Positions 16,537 to 26,562 of a DNA stretch of 64,000 nucleotides are shown one piece after another. Position numbers and translations under genes: made by a program. The DNA lies in contig JAJCZD010000007.1 of the NCBI GenBank assembly GCA_029262615.1, forward strand, positions 62,001 through 126,000. The letters are read 5' to 3'. This DNA is from Candidatus Babelota bacterium (GTDB taxonomy: Bacteria > Babelota > Babeliae > Babelales > Vermiphilaceae). Below the pieces are notes generated by a model. It saw only the letters and a program-made list of their open reading frames with translations. It ran no database searches and was not told the DNA's origin. Within the stretch, counting starts at the first letter, position 1, and each line of letters begins with the position of its first letter.

Positions 16537-17736
16537 ATGAATAAGTATCAAAAGGTATTATTGGTTGTACTATTATTAGGTTTTGGAGTAGCTTTTGCGC
16601 CGATTTGGTTTCAGCCTGGAGTAGGGTATGGGCAAATTAAAAAGTCCCTTGAGCGTCGAGGGCCAACCGGTAAGATTATTGCTCCGATCAATGCATTTGA
16701 TGAAGATGGTGTGACTGGGTTAATAAAATATGCCACTGAAGGTAAACCTAATATTGTTCAATTATTTATTGATCATGGTGCCAAGCTAGATTTGCGGTCT
16801 ATGCCTACTGAGATGAGCCAGCAATCTCAACTGGCAGGAAGTACTGCACTCATGTATGCAATAAAAAATGGTAATATTCCTGGCACACTAGAGTCTGCAC
16901 AGAAATTGGTTGATGCAGGTGCAAACGTAAATGCAGTGGGGTCTGAACGAAGGCGTCCAATACATTATCTGGGCTGGATTCAGTTTTCTAATACTCATAC
17001 TGATCGTATGCAGGCAGCTGATATACTCATTGAGAAATTTGCTTTCGTAAATGCACAGAATGAGGATGGTAATACCATGCTTCATCTTATGGTGTACCAG
17101 AATGCACCTCAATGGATTGAAGATTTTAAAAAGAAATATAATTCTTGGATCAATTGGAAGATTAAGAATAATAAGGGCTTAACGGTATGGCAACTTGCAA
17201 AAAGTTTATCTCAAGTTGGGGATGGTACCGTTGGAGCGGCAATACAGACAAAAGTGCCGGTCGTTGGTGATGGTTATCTAGGGTATTTGGATACTGATTC
17301 ATTTAAACGAAATGGATTGATGTATGCAATTTTGCGAGATGATATGCCCTTTGTAAAAAAGATGCTACAAGCTGGCATCAAGGTAAATGCCCAATCGGCA
17401 GCTGGTAACACAGCCCTGCATTTTGCTGCATTAAGTTTTAACCCTATAAGCTTTATCAAACTATTATTAGAAAAAAATGCTAATCCAAATATACAAAACA
17501 ATAAAGGTGATACACCAATTATGTATTTACTGCATATGGATAAAAGCAAACAAGCCCAAGCAGCTCAATTGTTTCTTAATAATGGAGCCAATTTAAAAAT
17601 TAAAAACAAACAAGGCAAAACGATCCTTACAATTTTGAAAGATAAAAATGAAACCAGCTTGCTTAACTACATTCAAATTTTAGCCGCCCAACTTGAAAAA
17701 GAAAAACCAAAGAAAGAAGAGCTAGGAACAAAATAA
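16537..17736 (+). CDS. Membrane-anchored or exported ankyrin-repeat protein
   Basis: The start has GGGGAG ten bases upstream. An N-terminal hydrophobic segment (VLLVVLLLGFGVAFAPIWF, residues 7-25) is a signal peptide or anchor. Six or so ankyrin repeats follow: GVTGLIKYATEGKPNIVQLF (~59-80), GSTALMYAIKNGN (~102-120), GNTMLHLMVYQN (~175), NGLMYAILRDDMPFVKKML (~258), GNTALHFAALSFNPISFIKLL (~288) and GDTPIMYLLHMDKSKQAQAAQLFL (~322). C-terminus Lys/Glu-rich. 399 residues. Divergent from the minus-strand ankyrin operon; it ends in an AT-rich hairpin. Confidence 0.9.
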   Translation: MNKYQKVLLVVLLLGFGVAFAPIWFQPGVGYGQIKKSLERRGPTGKIIAPINAFDEDGVTGLIKYATEGKPNIVQLFIDHGAKLDLRSMPTEMSQQSQLAGSTALMYAIKNGNIPGTLESAQKLVDAGANVNAVGSERRRPIHYLGWIQFSNTHTDRMQAADILIEKFAFVNAQNEDGNTMLHLMVYQNAPQWIEDFKKKYNSWINWKIKNNKGLTVWQLAKSLSQVGDGTVGAAIQTKVPVVGDGYLGYLDTDSFKRNGLMYAILRDDMPFVKKMLQAGIKVNAQSAAGNTALHFAALSFNPISFIKLLLEKNANPNIQNNKGDTPIMYLLHMDKSKQAQAAQLFLNNGANLKIKNKQGKTILTILKDKNETSLLNYIQILAAQLEKEKPKKEELGTK

Positions 17737-17743
17737 GAAAGAA

Positions 17744-17783
17744 AAACTTTGTTTTATTTCTATATGGCAATAAAACAAAGTTT
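17744..17783 (+). terminator. Long AT-rich hairpin after the ankyrin gene
   Basis: AAACTTTGTTTTATT (17744-17758) and its exact complement (17769-17783) form a 15-bp stem with a 10-base loop, starting 8 bases after the stop codon. No T-run beyond the stem itself. Probably a terminator or 3' stabiliser. The rest of the 300-base gap to carD is AT-rich without a visible gene. Confidence 0.55.
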
Positions 17784-18036
17784 AAGCTAGAATGGTTGAA
17801 ATTCTGATGATAAATGCACTTTTACAATGGACAACCAAATGCTCCACTGGAATCATTTTCTTTTTTTATTCTCAAAATTTGAAGCCGTTTTTTTGTTTTA
17901 CTTTTGTTATAGGATAAATAGACTAATTTATTCTTTTTATTCTCTCGTCATTTTTTTTGTGATAAAATAAGAGCAACTTTTGAGTAAAAGTCTTTTTTGA
18001 TGGTGAGCGCTATTTCCTAAAAAAAAAGGATTAGCA

Positions 18037-18558
18037 ATGTTTGCTCGAAATCAAAAAGTTGTTTATCCGGGGCATGGGGTAGCTGAAATTTCCAATATCA
18101 TTGAAAAAAAAGTTGCTGGAACAACCGTATCTTTTTTTGAATTAAAATTTCTCAGTAAGGACATGACTATTTTGGTCCCGACTGAAAATACAGAGTCTGT
18201 TGGTTTACGATCTTTGAGTTCTAATGATAAGATAGATGATATTTTCAAAATATTAAAAGAACCTGCAAAGCCGATTTCTTATGACTTGAACGCCAGCAAT
18301 TGGAATAAGCGCAATAAGGAATATCGCCGACAAATTCGTTCTGGAAGTTTATGCGAAATATCACAAATATACCGAGACCTTCAATATATTGCTTTTAAGA
18401 AAGAACTTTCATTTGGTGAGAAAAATTTACTTAATGAAACTGAAACTTTACTTGCGCAAGAAATTTCATTGGTACAAAAGGTAGATGAGCAGAAAGCAAT
18501 CCAGCAATTACGCTCGCAGTTTAAACCAACTGGCCAAGCGATAGTTTCTGCATTATAA
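18037..18558 (+). CDS. carD: CarD/CdnL-family transcription regulator
   Basis: The N-terminal RNA-polymerase-binding Tudor-like domain is recognisable: FARNQKVVYPGHGVAEI, then FFELKFLSKDMTILVPTEN and VGLRSL. The helical C-terminal domain (NWNKRNKEYRRQIRSGSLCEISQIYRDL, ending with FGEKNLLNETETLLAQEISL) is the DNA-binding part. CarD proteins bind the RNA polymerase beta subunit and stabilise open complexes, mainly at ribosomal promoters. 173 residues, normal for the family. Confidence 0.93.
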   Translation: MFARNQKVVYPGHGVAEISNIIEKKVAGTTVSFFELKFLSKDMTILVPTENTESVGLRSLSSNDKIDDIFKILKEPAKPISYDLNASNWNKRNKEYRRQIRSGSLCEISQIYRDLQYIAFKKELSFGEKNLLNETETLLAQEISLVQKVDEQKAIQQLRSQFKPTGQAIVSAL

Positions 18559-18587
18559 TAATCAATAGTTTATTGATAACAAAATAA

Positions 18588-18612
18588 AAGGGGTTGTGTG
18601 ATACAACCCCTT
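18588..18612 (+). terminator. Hairpin between carD and miaA
   Basis: AAGGGGTTGT (18588-18597) and ACAACCCCTT (18603-18612) form a 10-bp stem with a 5-base loop. The following tract is T-rich but interrupted. It likely ends the carD transcript; miaA begins 16 bases later. Confidence 0.65.
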
Positions 18613-18628
18613 ACTTGACTTTATTATT

Positions 18629-19606
18629 ATGAAACATAAAAGACTTTTTTGCATTATTATTTATGGGCCTACTGCAAGTGGGAAAACTGAACTTGCCTGC
18701 AGGATAGCCAAAGAAATACCAGCAGAAATTATTAACATGGATATGGGTCAATTATATCAACCATTATCCATTGGAACTGCAAAACCGGATTGGCGGAATG
18801 AGCCTGTTGAACACCACCTATTTGATGTTATTACGCAACCAAAACATTTTTCTGTTTCCCGCTATCGACAAAAGGTAAAAGAATTAATTGAAGTTATTTG
18901 CAAGAAAAATAAAATTCCTATCTTGGTTGGTGGTTCTGGATTTTATTTTTCTTCATTGCTTTTTCCACCCCAGGTTGCAAAAACACAGCATACCTTTGAT
19001 AGCAACAAATCAAATGAGGAACTTTGGTTGCAATTGTATGAGATTGACCAAAAACGGGCCAAACAGATACATGTTAATGATCGCTATAGAATTGAACGTG
19101 CTCTTGCCATTTGGTATGAAACAGGCAAAAAGCCATCACTCTTTAAACCGCCTTTTGACCCGGTTGCTAATTTCTTGATAGTTTGGTTAGATCGCGATAA
19201 AAAAGAACTACATAAAAGAATTGAGCAGCGAACCAATCAAATGATTCAGGAAGGATGGATAGAAGAAGTTGAGGATCTTGATGAGCGTTGGCAACAATTT
19301 TTAAAAAAGAAACAATTAATTGGTTATAATGATATTATAGATTTTCTGAACACTGATAAATCTTTAAAAGATCGTGAAAAATTGCTGCATAATATTATTG
19401 CAAAAACAAAAGCATATGCAAAACGACAAAAAACCTTTTGGTCGATGCTTAATAAAAAGATTATACATGTACAACAAATACAGCCTAAAGCGAATCATCA
19501 GATTGAAATGATAGAGGTTCCAATTGACCAAATGGGGCTTGACTTCTGGATTCAAGAACTATTAAATAAAGTAACTAGTTTCAAAAAAAGGGAAGTTAAT
19601 GAATGA
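18629..19606 (+). CDS. miaA: tRNA dimethylallyltransferase MiaA
   Basis: MiaA transfers the dimethylallyl group to A37 of tRNAs reading UNN codons. The P-loop GPTASGKTELA (residues ~12-22), the SIGTAKPDW motif and ILVGGSGFYFSSLL are family signatures. In the usual D-S-x-Q-x-Y motif the sequence reads DMGQLYQPL, a small departure. 325 residues. The 3' end overlaps the next gene by 8 bases, starting a long plus-strand operon-like run. Confidence 0.95.
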   Translation: MKHKRLFCIIIYGPTASGKTELACRIAKEIPAEIINMDMGQLYQPLSIGTAKPDWRNEPVEHHLFDVITQPKHFSVSRYRQKVKELIEVICKKNKIPILVGGSGFYFSSLLFPPQVAKTQHTFDSNKSNEELWLQLYEIDQKRAKQIHVNDRYRIERALAIWYETGKKPSLFKPPFDPVANFLIVWLDRDKKELHKRIEQRTNQMIQEGWIEEVEDLDERWQQFLKKKQLIGYNDIIDFLNTDKSLKDREKLLHNIIAKTKAYAKRQKTFWSMLNKKIIHVQQIQPKANHQIEMIEVPIDQMGLDFWIQELLNKVTSFKKREVNE

Positions 19607-20114
19607 GCAACAAGATTCTATGCGGTGGTTGCAAATGAGTAAAAGACAAGCAAGTTGGTTTGTTTCCAGCGTGCTTTTATGTGGTTTTTTTGTTTTTATG
19701 GCAGGTTATTTTATTGGGCAAAAAAAGGGAATTGAGCAGTTGAGTCATATGCTTGATCAACAAACAAAATCTCATATGGCATCCTTGATAGAGGTAACGG
19801 GAGAAAAAGCTGAAACTCCAATACCAATTAAAACGAGTCACGCAGACAATAAAACAATATATTGGGCACCACTGGTTGGATTTGGCACCAAGAAAGCGGC
19901 AAAAACGTGCCTTGATAGATTACTTTCTTGCCACATGCCGGTTATTCTTAAAGCGCGAAAAAGTAAAACAGCTAAAGGCAAAGAAGTCTCATGGTATCAG
20001 ATTGTAACAAAAGATTTTACTGATAGGCAAAAATTATTGCAGACCATTGAGCAGATTCAAAAACAAGAGCATATTAAGAAAATACAAATTATGAGTAATA
20101 ACATCAAAAAGTAA
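19599..20114 (+). CDS. Membrane protein with SPOR-like C-terminal domain
   Basis: One membrane helix (ASWFVSSVLLCGFFVFMAGYFIG, residues ~18-40) follows a short cytoplasmic tail. The C-terminal part (from IYWAPLVGFGTKKAAKTCLD to HIKKIQIM) has the length and pattern of a SPOR domain, which binds septal peptidoglycan lacking stem peptides; similarity is weak and this is inferred. 171 residues. It overlaps miaA by 8 bases and is followed by the PpiD-like gene after 8 bases. A division-site role would suit zapA and ftsW elsewhere in the window. Confidence 0.7.
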   Translation: MNEQQDSMRWLQMSKRQASWFVSSVLLCGFFVFMAGYFIGQKKGIEQLSHMLDQQTKSHMASLIEVTGEKAETPIPIKTSHADNKTIYWAPLVGFGTKKAAKTCLDRLLSCHMPVILKARKSKTAKGKEVSWYQIVTKDFTDRQKLLQTIEQIQKQEHIKKIQIMSNNIKK

Positions 20115-20122
20115 GGTATCTG

Positions 20123-21997
20123 ATGATCATCCAAATTCGAGAAAAAATTAAAGGTAGTGCATCAAAAGTTATTATTTGGGGAATGGTACTTGTCTTAGTA
20201 TTATCATTTTTAACGCCAATGTTGCTTAATATATTTACCGGAAAGGCATTATGGATTGCTCGAATCAATGGAACAAAGGTAGGTATTGGGCAATTGCGAT
20301 TCCAGAAGTTTTCATTGGAAAACCAAATTAAACAAATTCGATTTCAATATACAGATCAACCATATATAGCTGATCTATTGTTGCAGATGCAAGGTTTAAC
20401 GGGGAATTTAGATGCAAAGGCTCTTGATGATACAATACGTAATACATTATTAGATCAGTCTTTTAATAAGTTAGGAGTTCATTTGAATGAAGATCATATT
20501 ATTAAAGCCTTTCCTTTTGATGAATCTAATATTGCTTATATTGCAACCCAATTAGCTCGTCAGGGAATTCGTTTAGAGGATTTTGAAAAAAATATAATTG
20601 ATGGGCTCCAAAGAGAATTGCTTTACAATCTTGTTAGCCTAGCAGCTTATGTTCCTGCATTTGAGGTAAAGCAACAATTTGTAAATGAATATCTACCCAA
20701 ACAGTTTACCGTTTTATCTCTTTCACTTAAGGAAATATTGCAACAAATCAAGCAAAATCCTGCAGATCAAAAGGCCTTAGAATTATTTTATGAGCAACAT
20801 AAAAATAGTTATTGGGTGCCAGAAAAGCGCTCTGCGAGCACGTGGACTTTTACTGCGGGAGAATATGATCTAAACATTAGTGATCAAGCAATTGAAAAAT
20901 ATTACGAAAGAAATAAATCACAATATATCTTGGCTCCTGTCAAGGTACAAGTGCGAAGGCTCTTAATTAATCAGTCTCCACAAGCTCGTCAAACTATTGA
21001 AAATGTGCTTCAAGAAGCAAAAGCCAATCCTGAACAATTTGAACAATTAGTGCAAAAATATTCACAAGATGAGCAATCTATAAAACAAGGTGGTCTTTTA
21101 CCATTCATTTCTCGAGGGGAAGGAAAAGATGTTGCATTTGAGCGTGCAGCATTACTTTTGCAACAAGATGGTCAGATTTCAGATATTATAGAAACAAAAG
21201 ATGGGTTTGAAATATTGCAGCGAGTGGCTAGAAAACCAAAAAAATATAAACAACTCAGCTTGGTAAAAGACGAGATTAGTCAAATTCTTGCGCAAGATAG
21301 GTTTGCTTCCCAATTTAAAGTTGATGTAGCGAAGCTTAAAAATGATCCACAGAATTTAATGGCGTTTGTTGAGAATAAAAAAGCTAAGAAAGGGGTAATC
21401 AATAAAGCCTCGGATGGTTCGAAACTTTCTAGTGCTTTATTTAATATCAAAAAAGAAAATGGTTTTACTGGCGTTACTCCTGACGGAGAAAGAGAAGGTG
21501 TTCTGATACAACTAAATACCATTACCAAGCGTTCTCTGCCGCCATTCGCACAGATTAAAGAGCAAGTTGCATCCGACTACTATACTCAAAAAGCATCTAA
21601 AAAACTTGCTGAGTTATTAAACCAGGCAAAGAAAATTGCAGTTGATAGCTCTATACAAGAAGCTCAAAAAATAGTGGGTGGTTCTTTGGAACAAACGGGC
21701 CCAATAACCAAAGATGCTAAGAAGACTGAAGAATTAAAGAAACAAGGCCTTCCTATATACAAGATGTTACAAATAGAAAATATTGGTGGGCTTCTTGAGC
21801 AATTGGATGATTCTGCTGGCTATCTTATTCGTCTTGATGAGGTTGCATCCTTTGACCAAGGCCTATACAGCGAAAAAAAACCTGATTTGATCGGGCAATT
21901 GGAGCAGGTACAAAAAGACCTTATATTTAAAGGCTTTGTTGCGTCTTTATATAGAAATGCTACAATAGAGACTAATAAAGAAATTCTGACAAAATAA
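20123..21997 (+). CDS. PpiD-like membrane-anchored peptidyl-prolyl isomerase
   Basis: An N-terminal anchor ([20 protein letters not shown], residues ~14-33) leads into a SurA-N-like chaperone region ([18 protein letters not shown]). A parvulin domain lies at ~275-375: [11 protein letters not shown], then [50 protein letters not shown] second helical chaperone region follows. The 624-residue size and layout match PpiD, a periplasmic folding factor for newly exported proteins. Next gene recA begins 13 bases later. Confidence 0.88.
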   Translation: MIIQIREKIKGSASKVIIWGMVLVLVLSFLTPMLLNIFTGKALWIARINGTKVGIGQLRFQKFSLENQIKQIRFQYTDQPYIADLLLQMQGLTGNLDAKALDDTIRNTLLDQSFNKLGVHLNEDHIIKAFPFDESNIAYIATQLARQGIRLEDFEKNIIDGLQRELLYNLVSLAAYVPAFEVKQQFVNEYLPKQFTVLSLSLKEILQQIKQNPADQKALELFYEQHKNSYWVPEKRSASTWTFTAGEYDLNISDQAIEKYYERNKSQYILAPVKVQVRRLLINQSPQARQTIENVLQEAKANPEQFEQLVQKYSQDEQSIKQGGLLPFISRGEGKDVAFERAALLLQQDGQISDIIETKDGFEILQRVARKPKKYKQLSLVKDEISQILAQDRFASQFKVDVAKLKNDPQNLMAFVENKKAKKGVINKASDGSKLSSALFNIKKENGFTGVTPDGEREGVLIQLNTITKRSLPPFAQIKEQVASDYYTQKASKKLAELLNQAKKIAVDSSIQEAQKIVGGSLEQTGPITKDAKKTEELKKQGLPIYKMLQIENIGGLLEQLDDSAGYLIRLDEVASFDQGLYSEKKPDLIGQLEQVQKDLIFKGFVASLYRNATIETNKEILTK

Positions 21998-22010
21998 AAA
22001 AAAGATTGAT

Positions 22011-23072
22011 ATGGCAAAAAAAACAAAAGGATCAATCCCTGCTACTGCTGCAAAAAAAGACGATACAGTAGTATTTAAAAAGAAAGCATTGGAAGTAACC
22101 TTTTCCCAGATAGATAAGCAGTATGGTAATGGTGCTGTCATGATGCTGGGCCAAGCCCCTCAAACAAGAATTGAAACCATCTCTACTGGTTCTATTTTAA
22201 TCGACCAGGCCCTTGGTGTTGGCGGATTGCCGGTAGGAAGAGTTATTGAAATATATGGTCCAGAAGCTTCTGGTAAAAGTACTTTGGCACTACATATTAT
22301 TGCCCAAGCGCAAAGAAAAGGTGGAATTTGTGCCTTTATTGATGCTGAGCATGCAATGGATTCTGATTATACAGCAGGTTTGGGCATCAATATAAATGAT
22401 CTAATTATTTCACAACCAGATTATGGCGAGCAAGCTTTAGATATTACTGAAATGTTAATTCGTTCTGGAGCAGTTGATGTTATTGTCATCGATTCGGTTG
22501 CAGCATTAGTACCCAAAGCTGAACTAGAAGGTGAAATGGGCGATTCTCATATGGGTCTCCAGGCAAGACTTATGTCACAAGCTCTACGAAAATTAACACC
22601 CATTGTTCATAAATCAAAAACGGTACTCATTTTTATTAACCAAGTGCGGCAAAATATTAGTTCAATGGCTTGGGGGCCAAAAGAAACAACAACTGGCGGT
22701 AAAGCATTAAAATTTTATTCCTCTATTCGTTTAGATATTCGTCGTGTGGCAAGCCTTAAGCGTGGAGACGTTCACATTGGCAATCGAGTCGCTGTTAAGG
22801 TGGTAAAGAATAAAGTTGCACCCCCATTCAAAAGAGTTGAGCTTGACTTGATTTTTGGTAAAGGAATAAGCCAAGAGCTTGACTTACTTGATGCTGCATT
22901 GCATTATGGCCTGATAAAAAAATCAGGGGCATGGTTCTCGCTTGAAGGGCAAAATTTTGCTCAAGGCCGTGAACAAGTATTGAAATATTTACAAGAGAAT
23001 AAAGACATAACTAAAAAATTATTTCAAGACGTTAAAATTAAAACTGATGAACAAAAAGCATTAGTTAAATAA
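22011..23072 (+). CDS. recA: Recombinase RecA
   Basis: Walker [14 protein letters not shown] (residues ~80-92), Walker [11 protein letters not shown], the L1/L2 region ([27 protein letters not shown]) and the C-terminal domain are all present. RecA forms filaments on single-stranded DNA for homologous recombination and SOS induction. 353 residues. I saw no obvious SOS box; the gene is close behind ppiD and may be expressed from the upstream operon. Confidence 0.98.
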   Translation: MAKKTKGSIPATAAKKDDTVVFKKKALEVTFSQIDKQYGNGAVMMLGQAPQTRIETISTGSILIDQALGVGGLPVGRVIEIYGPEASGKSTLALHIIAQAQRKGGICAFIDAEHAMDSDYTAGLGININDLIISQPDYGEQALDITEMLIRSGAVDVIVIDSVAALVPKAELEGEMGDSHMGLQARLMSQALRKLTPIVHKSKTVLIFINQVRQNISSMAWGPKETTTGGKALKFYSSIRLDIRRVASLKRGDVHIGNRVAVKVVKNKVAPPFKRVELDLIFGKGISQELDLLDAALHYGLIKKSGAWFSLEGQNFAQGREQVLKYLQENKDITKKLFQDVKIKTDEQKALVK

Positions 23073-23104
23073 ACAATCTTTTTTATAATAAAAGGTATTA
23101 TTAA

Positions 23105-23641
23105 TTGAAAGCAAGAAAGCCAGAAGTTGCACAAGTAAATGAAAATATTCGCGCTCTACAGCTGCAGTTAATCACTCATGAAGGGCAGAATGTAGGCGTT
23201 ATATCAAAATATAAAGCACTAGAAATTGCACGAGTTGCAAATCTTGACCTTGTGTTAATTTCATCACAAGGAAATGAGGGAGTGCCAGTTGCCAAAATAA
23301 TGGATTATGGCAAATCACTTTATGAAAAAAAGAAGAAGTTGGCTGAAGCTAAGAAGCATCAAAAGGTTATTCAGGTAAAAGAGATAAAAATTAAACCGAA
23401 AATTGGTCAGCATGATTATGAAACAAAAATCAAGCAGGCGATCAAATTTTTAAAAAGTGGGAAACGTGTAAAAATAACCTTGTTTTTCCGTGGACGTGAA
23501 AATATCACAAAGCAAGAGCGAGGACCAGAATTATTTGCTCGCGTAGAACAAAGTTTTAAAGAATTTGAGCTTCCTAACTTGGCCGTTGAAAAAGAGTCAA
23601 GAATCGGACAATTTTGGTTTCGTATATATTATATAAAATGA
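23105..23641 (+). CDS. infC: Translation initiation factor IF-3 with UUG start
   Basis: Canonical IF-3: N-domain VNENIRALQLQLITHEGQNVG, linker region rich in Lys, C-domain VKEIKIKPKIGQHDYETKIKQA and GRENITKQERG. IF-3 binds the 30S subunit and rejects non-canonical starts. The start is TTG at 23105: AAAGG lies 9 bases upstream, an in-frame TAA directly precedes it, and no ATG occurs before residue ~65. A rare start is typical of infC and underlies its autoregulation in E. coli. Followed by rpmI and rplT. Confidence 0.95.
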   Translation: MKARKPEVAQVNENIRALQLQLITHEGQNVGVISKYKALEIARVANLDLVLISSQGNEGVPVAKIMDYGKSLYEKKKKLAEAKKHQKVIQVKEIKIKPKIGQHDYETKIKQAIKFLKSGKRVKITLFFRGRENITKQERGPELFARVEQSFKEFELPNLAVEKESRIGQFWFRIYYIK

Positions 23642-23663
23642 TAAGAATTTGGAGTGTTTTTTC

Positions 23664-23864
23664 ATGGCTAAAGTAAAAATGAAAACAAAATCTGCAGCAA
23701 AAAAAAGATTTAGAAAAGTTGGTAAAAACAAACTAAAACGATCAAAAGCATATCGCCGACACTTGCTTACTAAAAAATCATCTAAGCGAAAGCGAGATTT
23801 GCGTAAGGTTGGTTATATTAGTAAAGCTGATTTAAAAACAGTTAACAAGTTATTACCTAATTAA
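23664..23864 (+). CDS. rpmI: Ribosomal protein bL35
   Basis: The 66-residue protein starts MAKVKMKTKSAAKKRF at 23664 with GGAG upstream, followed by KAYRRHLLTKKSSKRKRDLRK and ending in a loop typical of L35. Located in the conserved infC-rpmI-rplT order. Confidence 0.97.
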   Translation: MAKVKMKTKSAAKKRFRKVGKNKLKRSKAYRRHLLTKKSSKRKRDLRKVGYISKADLKTVNKLLPN

Positions 23865-23898
23865 TTAAATGGTATTATTTCTCAATCAAGGAAATTAA

Positions 23899-24249
23899 AT
23901 GAGTCGCGTAAAACGTGGTACAGTAACAAAAAAAAGACATAAAAGACTCCTAAAAAAAACCAAGGGTTTTTGGGGGCAGCGCAAAAATATTTTTAAGCGT
24001 GCAAAAGAAACATTACTTCGCGCGATGGCTTTTGCCTTTAAAGGCAGAAAGCTCAAAAAGCGTGACATGCGTGCTCTATTCATTACCCGTATTTCTGCTG
24101 CCGCAAAACAGCATGATACTTCTTATAGTCGTTTGATGCATGGCCTAAAAAATGCTGATATTGCATTGAATAGAAAAATGTTAAGTCAGTTGGCTATTTT
24201 TGAGCCTGAAGCATTTGGGAAATTGGCTGAAATTGCAAAACAAGCATAA
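23899..24249 (+). CDS. rplT: Ribosomal protein bL20
   Basis: MSRVKRGTVTKKRHKRLLKK, then GFWGQRKNIFKRAKETLLRA and RDMRALFITRISAA are typical of L20, a 50S assembly protein; 116 residues is standard. It ends the infC-rpmI-rplT group; a new promoter follows at 24272. Confidence 0.98.
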   Translation: MSRVKRGTVTKKRHKRLLKKTKGFWGQRKNIFKRAKETLLRAMAFAFKGRKLKKRDMRALFITRISAAAKQHDTSYSRLMHGLKNADIALNRKMLSQLAIFEPEAFGKLAEIAKQA

Positions 24250-24271
24250 CTCAACAATATTGTATGCTTGC

Positions 24272-24301
24272 TTGACACTCACAGATAACAGTGTTTAGAC
24301 T
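24272..24301 (+). promoter_or_regulatory. Promoter of the zapB/zapA/rny group
   Basis: TTGACA (24272-24277) and TAGACT (24296-24301) are 18 bases apart. An imperfect inverted repeat, ACACT...AGTGT, spans the spacer (24275-24294). It lies 33 bases before the coiled-coil gene. Confidence 0.6.
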
Positions 24302-24334
24302 ATGAGTGGTTTTGAGAGTTAAAAGGGGGAAGTG

Positions 24335-24589
24335 ATGGAGTTGCTAAAAACTTTAGAAGAAAAAATTTCTGCTTTAATGAACTTAGTAAATTCATTAAAA
24401 GCAGAAAATGTGCAATTATGTAAGAAAAATAGTACTTTGCGAGAAACTATTGAACAGTTACAAGTAATAGAAAAGAGTAGCTTGCAAGACAAAGAAAAAT
24501 TCAGCAACGAAAAAGCATTAACAAAGTCCGTTGTAGATGATTTAATTAAGAACATAGATGCGTTGGTCGACAAGGAAATCCAACCTTAA
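24335..24589 (+). CDS. ZapB-like coiled-coil protein
   Basis: An 84-residue, almost fully helical protein without membrane segment: LLKTLEEKISALMNLVNSLKAEN, then TLRETIEQLQVIEKSSLQDKEKF. A G-rich Shine-Dalgarno (AAAAGGGGG) precedes the ATG at 24335; a GTG lies directly before it. The size, coiled coil and position directly before zapA suggest a ZapB-type partner for the Z-ring, but coiled coils match many families. Confidence 0.65.
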   Translation: MELLKTLEEKISALMNLVNSLKAENVQLCKKNSTLRETIEQLQVIEKSSLQDKEKFSNEKALTKSVVDDLIKNIDALVDKEIQP

Positions 24590-24602
24590 AAAGTGAATTG
24601 TT

Positions 24603-24896
24603 ATGAGTGAACCTAAAAAGTATACCGTTTCTTTGCTAGAGAAAGAATATGTTTTGGTAAGCGATGAGACCCAAGAACATGTTAATGAGGCAGCTTCCTT
24701 AGTGAATGGTCTTATGAAAACGATTGCAAAAAACACTAATTTCACTCATGAAAAAATTAGTGTTTTGGTTGCCCTTCAGTTAGCAAGTCAGGTTGTTGCT
24801 GAACGGTCAAAAATATCACTATGTAAAGAAAAAACAAAATCATTAGTTGAACTTATAGACCAGACACTATATGAAGTGTCGGTTGCATCTTTATAG
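24603..24896 (+). CDS. zapA: Cell division protein ZapA family
   Basis: The N-terminal half (KKYTVSLLEKEYVLVSDETQEHVNEAASLVNGLM) follows the ZapA pattern of a short beta-sheet domain; the C-terminal half (ISVLVALQLASQVVAE...LVELIDQTLYEV) is the coiled-coil helix. ZapA crosslinks FtsZ filaments. 97 residues, normal. Placed between a coiled-coil partner and RNase Y, an arrangement also seen in other bacteria. Confidence 0.85.
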   Translation: MSEPKKYTVSLLEKEYVLVSDETQEHVNEAASLVNGLMKTIAKNTNFTHEKISVLVALQLASQVVAERSKISLCKEKTKSLVELIDQTLYEVSVASL

Positions 24897-24989
24897 TTGT
24901 AATTGTTGTAATTTTGTCTTGTCTGTTTTTCTATCCATTTCTGCATAATTGCTTTATTAAATATAACTTGAAAAGATGTAGGATAGAAT

Positions 24990-26552
24990 ATGATTGGTTT
25001 AAATATTTTGCTAGCCATTGGTGGGGCTTCTTTAGCTGCACTAGGCTTGCTATTGTTATGGTTCGCAAAGAAAAAAATTAATAATGCCAAAGAATTATTA
25101 ACTGAATCACGCAAAAAATGGAAAAATACAAAGCGTGAAATTGAAACAGAAAAACGTGAAGCGTTATTAAAAGTTAAAGACGAAATTTATAAAAAAAGAA
25201 CTGAGTTTGAACTCGAATTAAAGCATGAACGCATTGACCTTGAACGTCAAAGAAACAAACTCAATTCAAAATATGAAACGATTGAAAAAAAGGAAAATGA
25301 GTTAGATAGTCTTCGCTACGAATTGCAGCAAAAAGAGCGCAATATTTCTCGCGCAGAAGATATGTTGCGTGTTAATGAAACAAAGCTAAAAAATCTCTAT
25401 GCCGAACTTATTAACAAGTTAGAACGTGTTAGCAATATGTCGCAAGATGATGCAAAGCAAACATTGCTTGAGACCCTACAAGCAGAAGTTCAATTACTAA
25501 ACCAAAAATGGATTCATAAAGTAGAAGAAGAAGCTCATCAAATAGCAAAAGAAAAAGCTATTAGTATTGTTGTAACTGCTATGCAGCGATATACTGCAGA
25601 CCAGGTAACGCCCCACTCTTCTAGTGTTGTACATTTACCTAATGATGAAATGAAGGGGCGAATAATTGGTAAAGAGGGTAGAAACATTAAAGCGCTTGAA
25701 ATGGCAACGGGGATGGAGTTTGTGATTGGTGAAATGCCAGAGATTATAACAATTTCAGGTTTTAATCCTATTCGTCGTGAGATTGCTCAGCGTTCCTTAG
25801 AGCGCTTGATTGCCGATGGTAGGATAAACCCGACAAAAATTGAAGAAACCGTTACGCAGTGCGAAAAAGAAATTGAAGAGATAATCCAGGAATATGGAAA
25901 AGAAACGGTTCTTGAGTTTAATTTGCAAGGTCTTGCTCCAGAAATAATTACCCTACTGGGTAAATTACATTTCCGTACTAGTTTTTCTCAAAATGTTTTA
26001 AATCACTCAAAGGAGGTTGGTGTTTTTGCACGTTGTATTGCAGAAGAATTAGGTTTAAATGGCTCTATTGCTTTGCGTGCTGGCTTATTACATGATATTG
26101 GAAAGGCGGTAACTGCGGAGGTAGAAGGGCCACATGCTCAAATTGGTGCCGATATTGCAAAACGTTGTGGCGAAGATCCAATAATTGTAAATGCTATTGC
26201 CGCTCACCACCAAGAGGTTCCCTTTGCTTCTGTTTATGCCATACTTGTGGTTATTGCAGATACCATTTCTGCTTCTAGACCAGGAGCACGACGTGAAACT
26301 TTTGCTGCTTATATTAAACGGCTTGAGAAATTAGAAGAGATTGCAAGTCATTTTGATGGCGTCAAAAAAGCGTATGCTCTTCAAGCTGGTCGAGAAATTC
26401 GAGTTATTGTTCAAGAGGATTTGCTAGATGATGCTAAATCTCAATGCCTTGCACGTGATTTAGCAAAAAAGATAGAAGAAGAGATGAATTTTCCTGGTCA
26501 AATTAAAGTTAATGTAATACGTGAAAAACGTGCAATAGAGTATGCTCGATAG
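24990..26552 (+). CDS. rny: Ribonuclease Y
   Basis: Membrane-anchored endoribonuclease that starts mRNA decay. N-terminal helix (LLAIGGASLAALGLLLLWF), a long coiled coil (~25-200), a KH domain (MKGRIIGKEGRNIKALEMATG near 225) and an HD domain (AGLLHDIGKAVT near 365). 520 residues matches the family. Its stop overlaps the frame of the downstream ymdB; in other bacteria this pair is likewise adjacent. Confidence 0.97.
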   Translation: MIGLNILLAIGGASLAALGLLLLWFAKKKINNAKELLTESRKKWKNTKREIETEKREALLKVKDEIYKKRTEFELELKHERIDLERQRNKLNSKYETIEKKENELDSLRYELQQKERNISRAEDMLRVNETKLKNLYAELINKLERVSNMSQDDAKQTLLETLQAEVQLLNQKWIHKVEEEAHQIAKEKAISIVVTAMQRYTADQVTPHSSSVVHLPNDEMKGRIIGKEGRNIKALEMATGMEFVIGEMPEIITISGFNPIRREIAQRSLERLIADGRINPTKIEETVTQCEKEIEEIIQEYGKETVLEFNLQGLAPEIITLLGKLHFRTSFSQNVLNHSKEVGVFARCIAEELGLNGSIALRAGLLHDIGKAVTAEVEGPHAQIGADIAKRCGEDPIIVNAIAAHHQEVPFASVYAILVVIADTISASRPGARRETFAAYIKRLEKLEEIASHFDGVKKAYALQAGREIRVIVQEDLLDDAKSQCLARDLAKKIEEEMNFPGQIKVNVIREKRAIEYAR

Positions 26553-26562
26553 GAACTACGCA

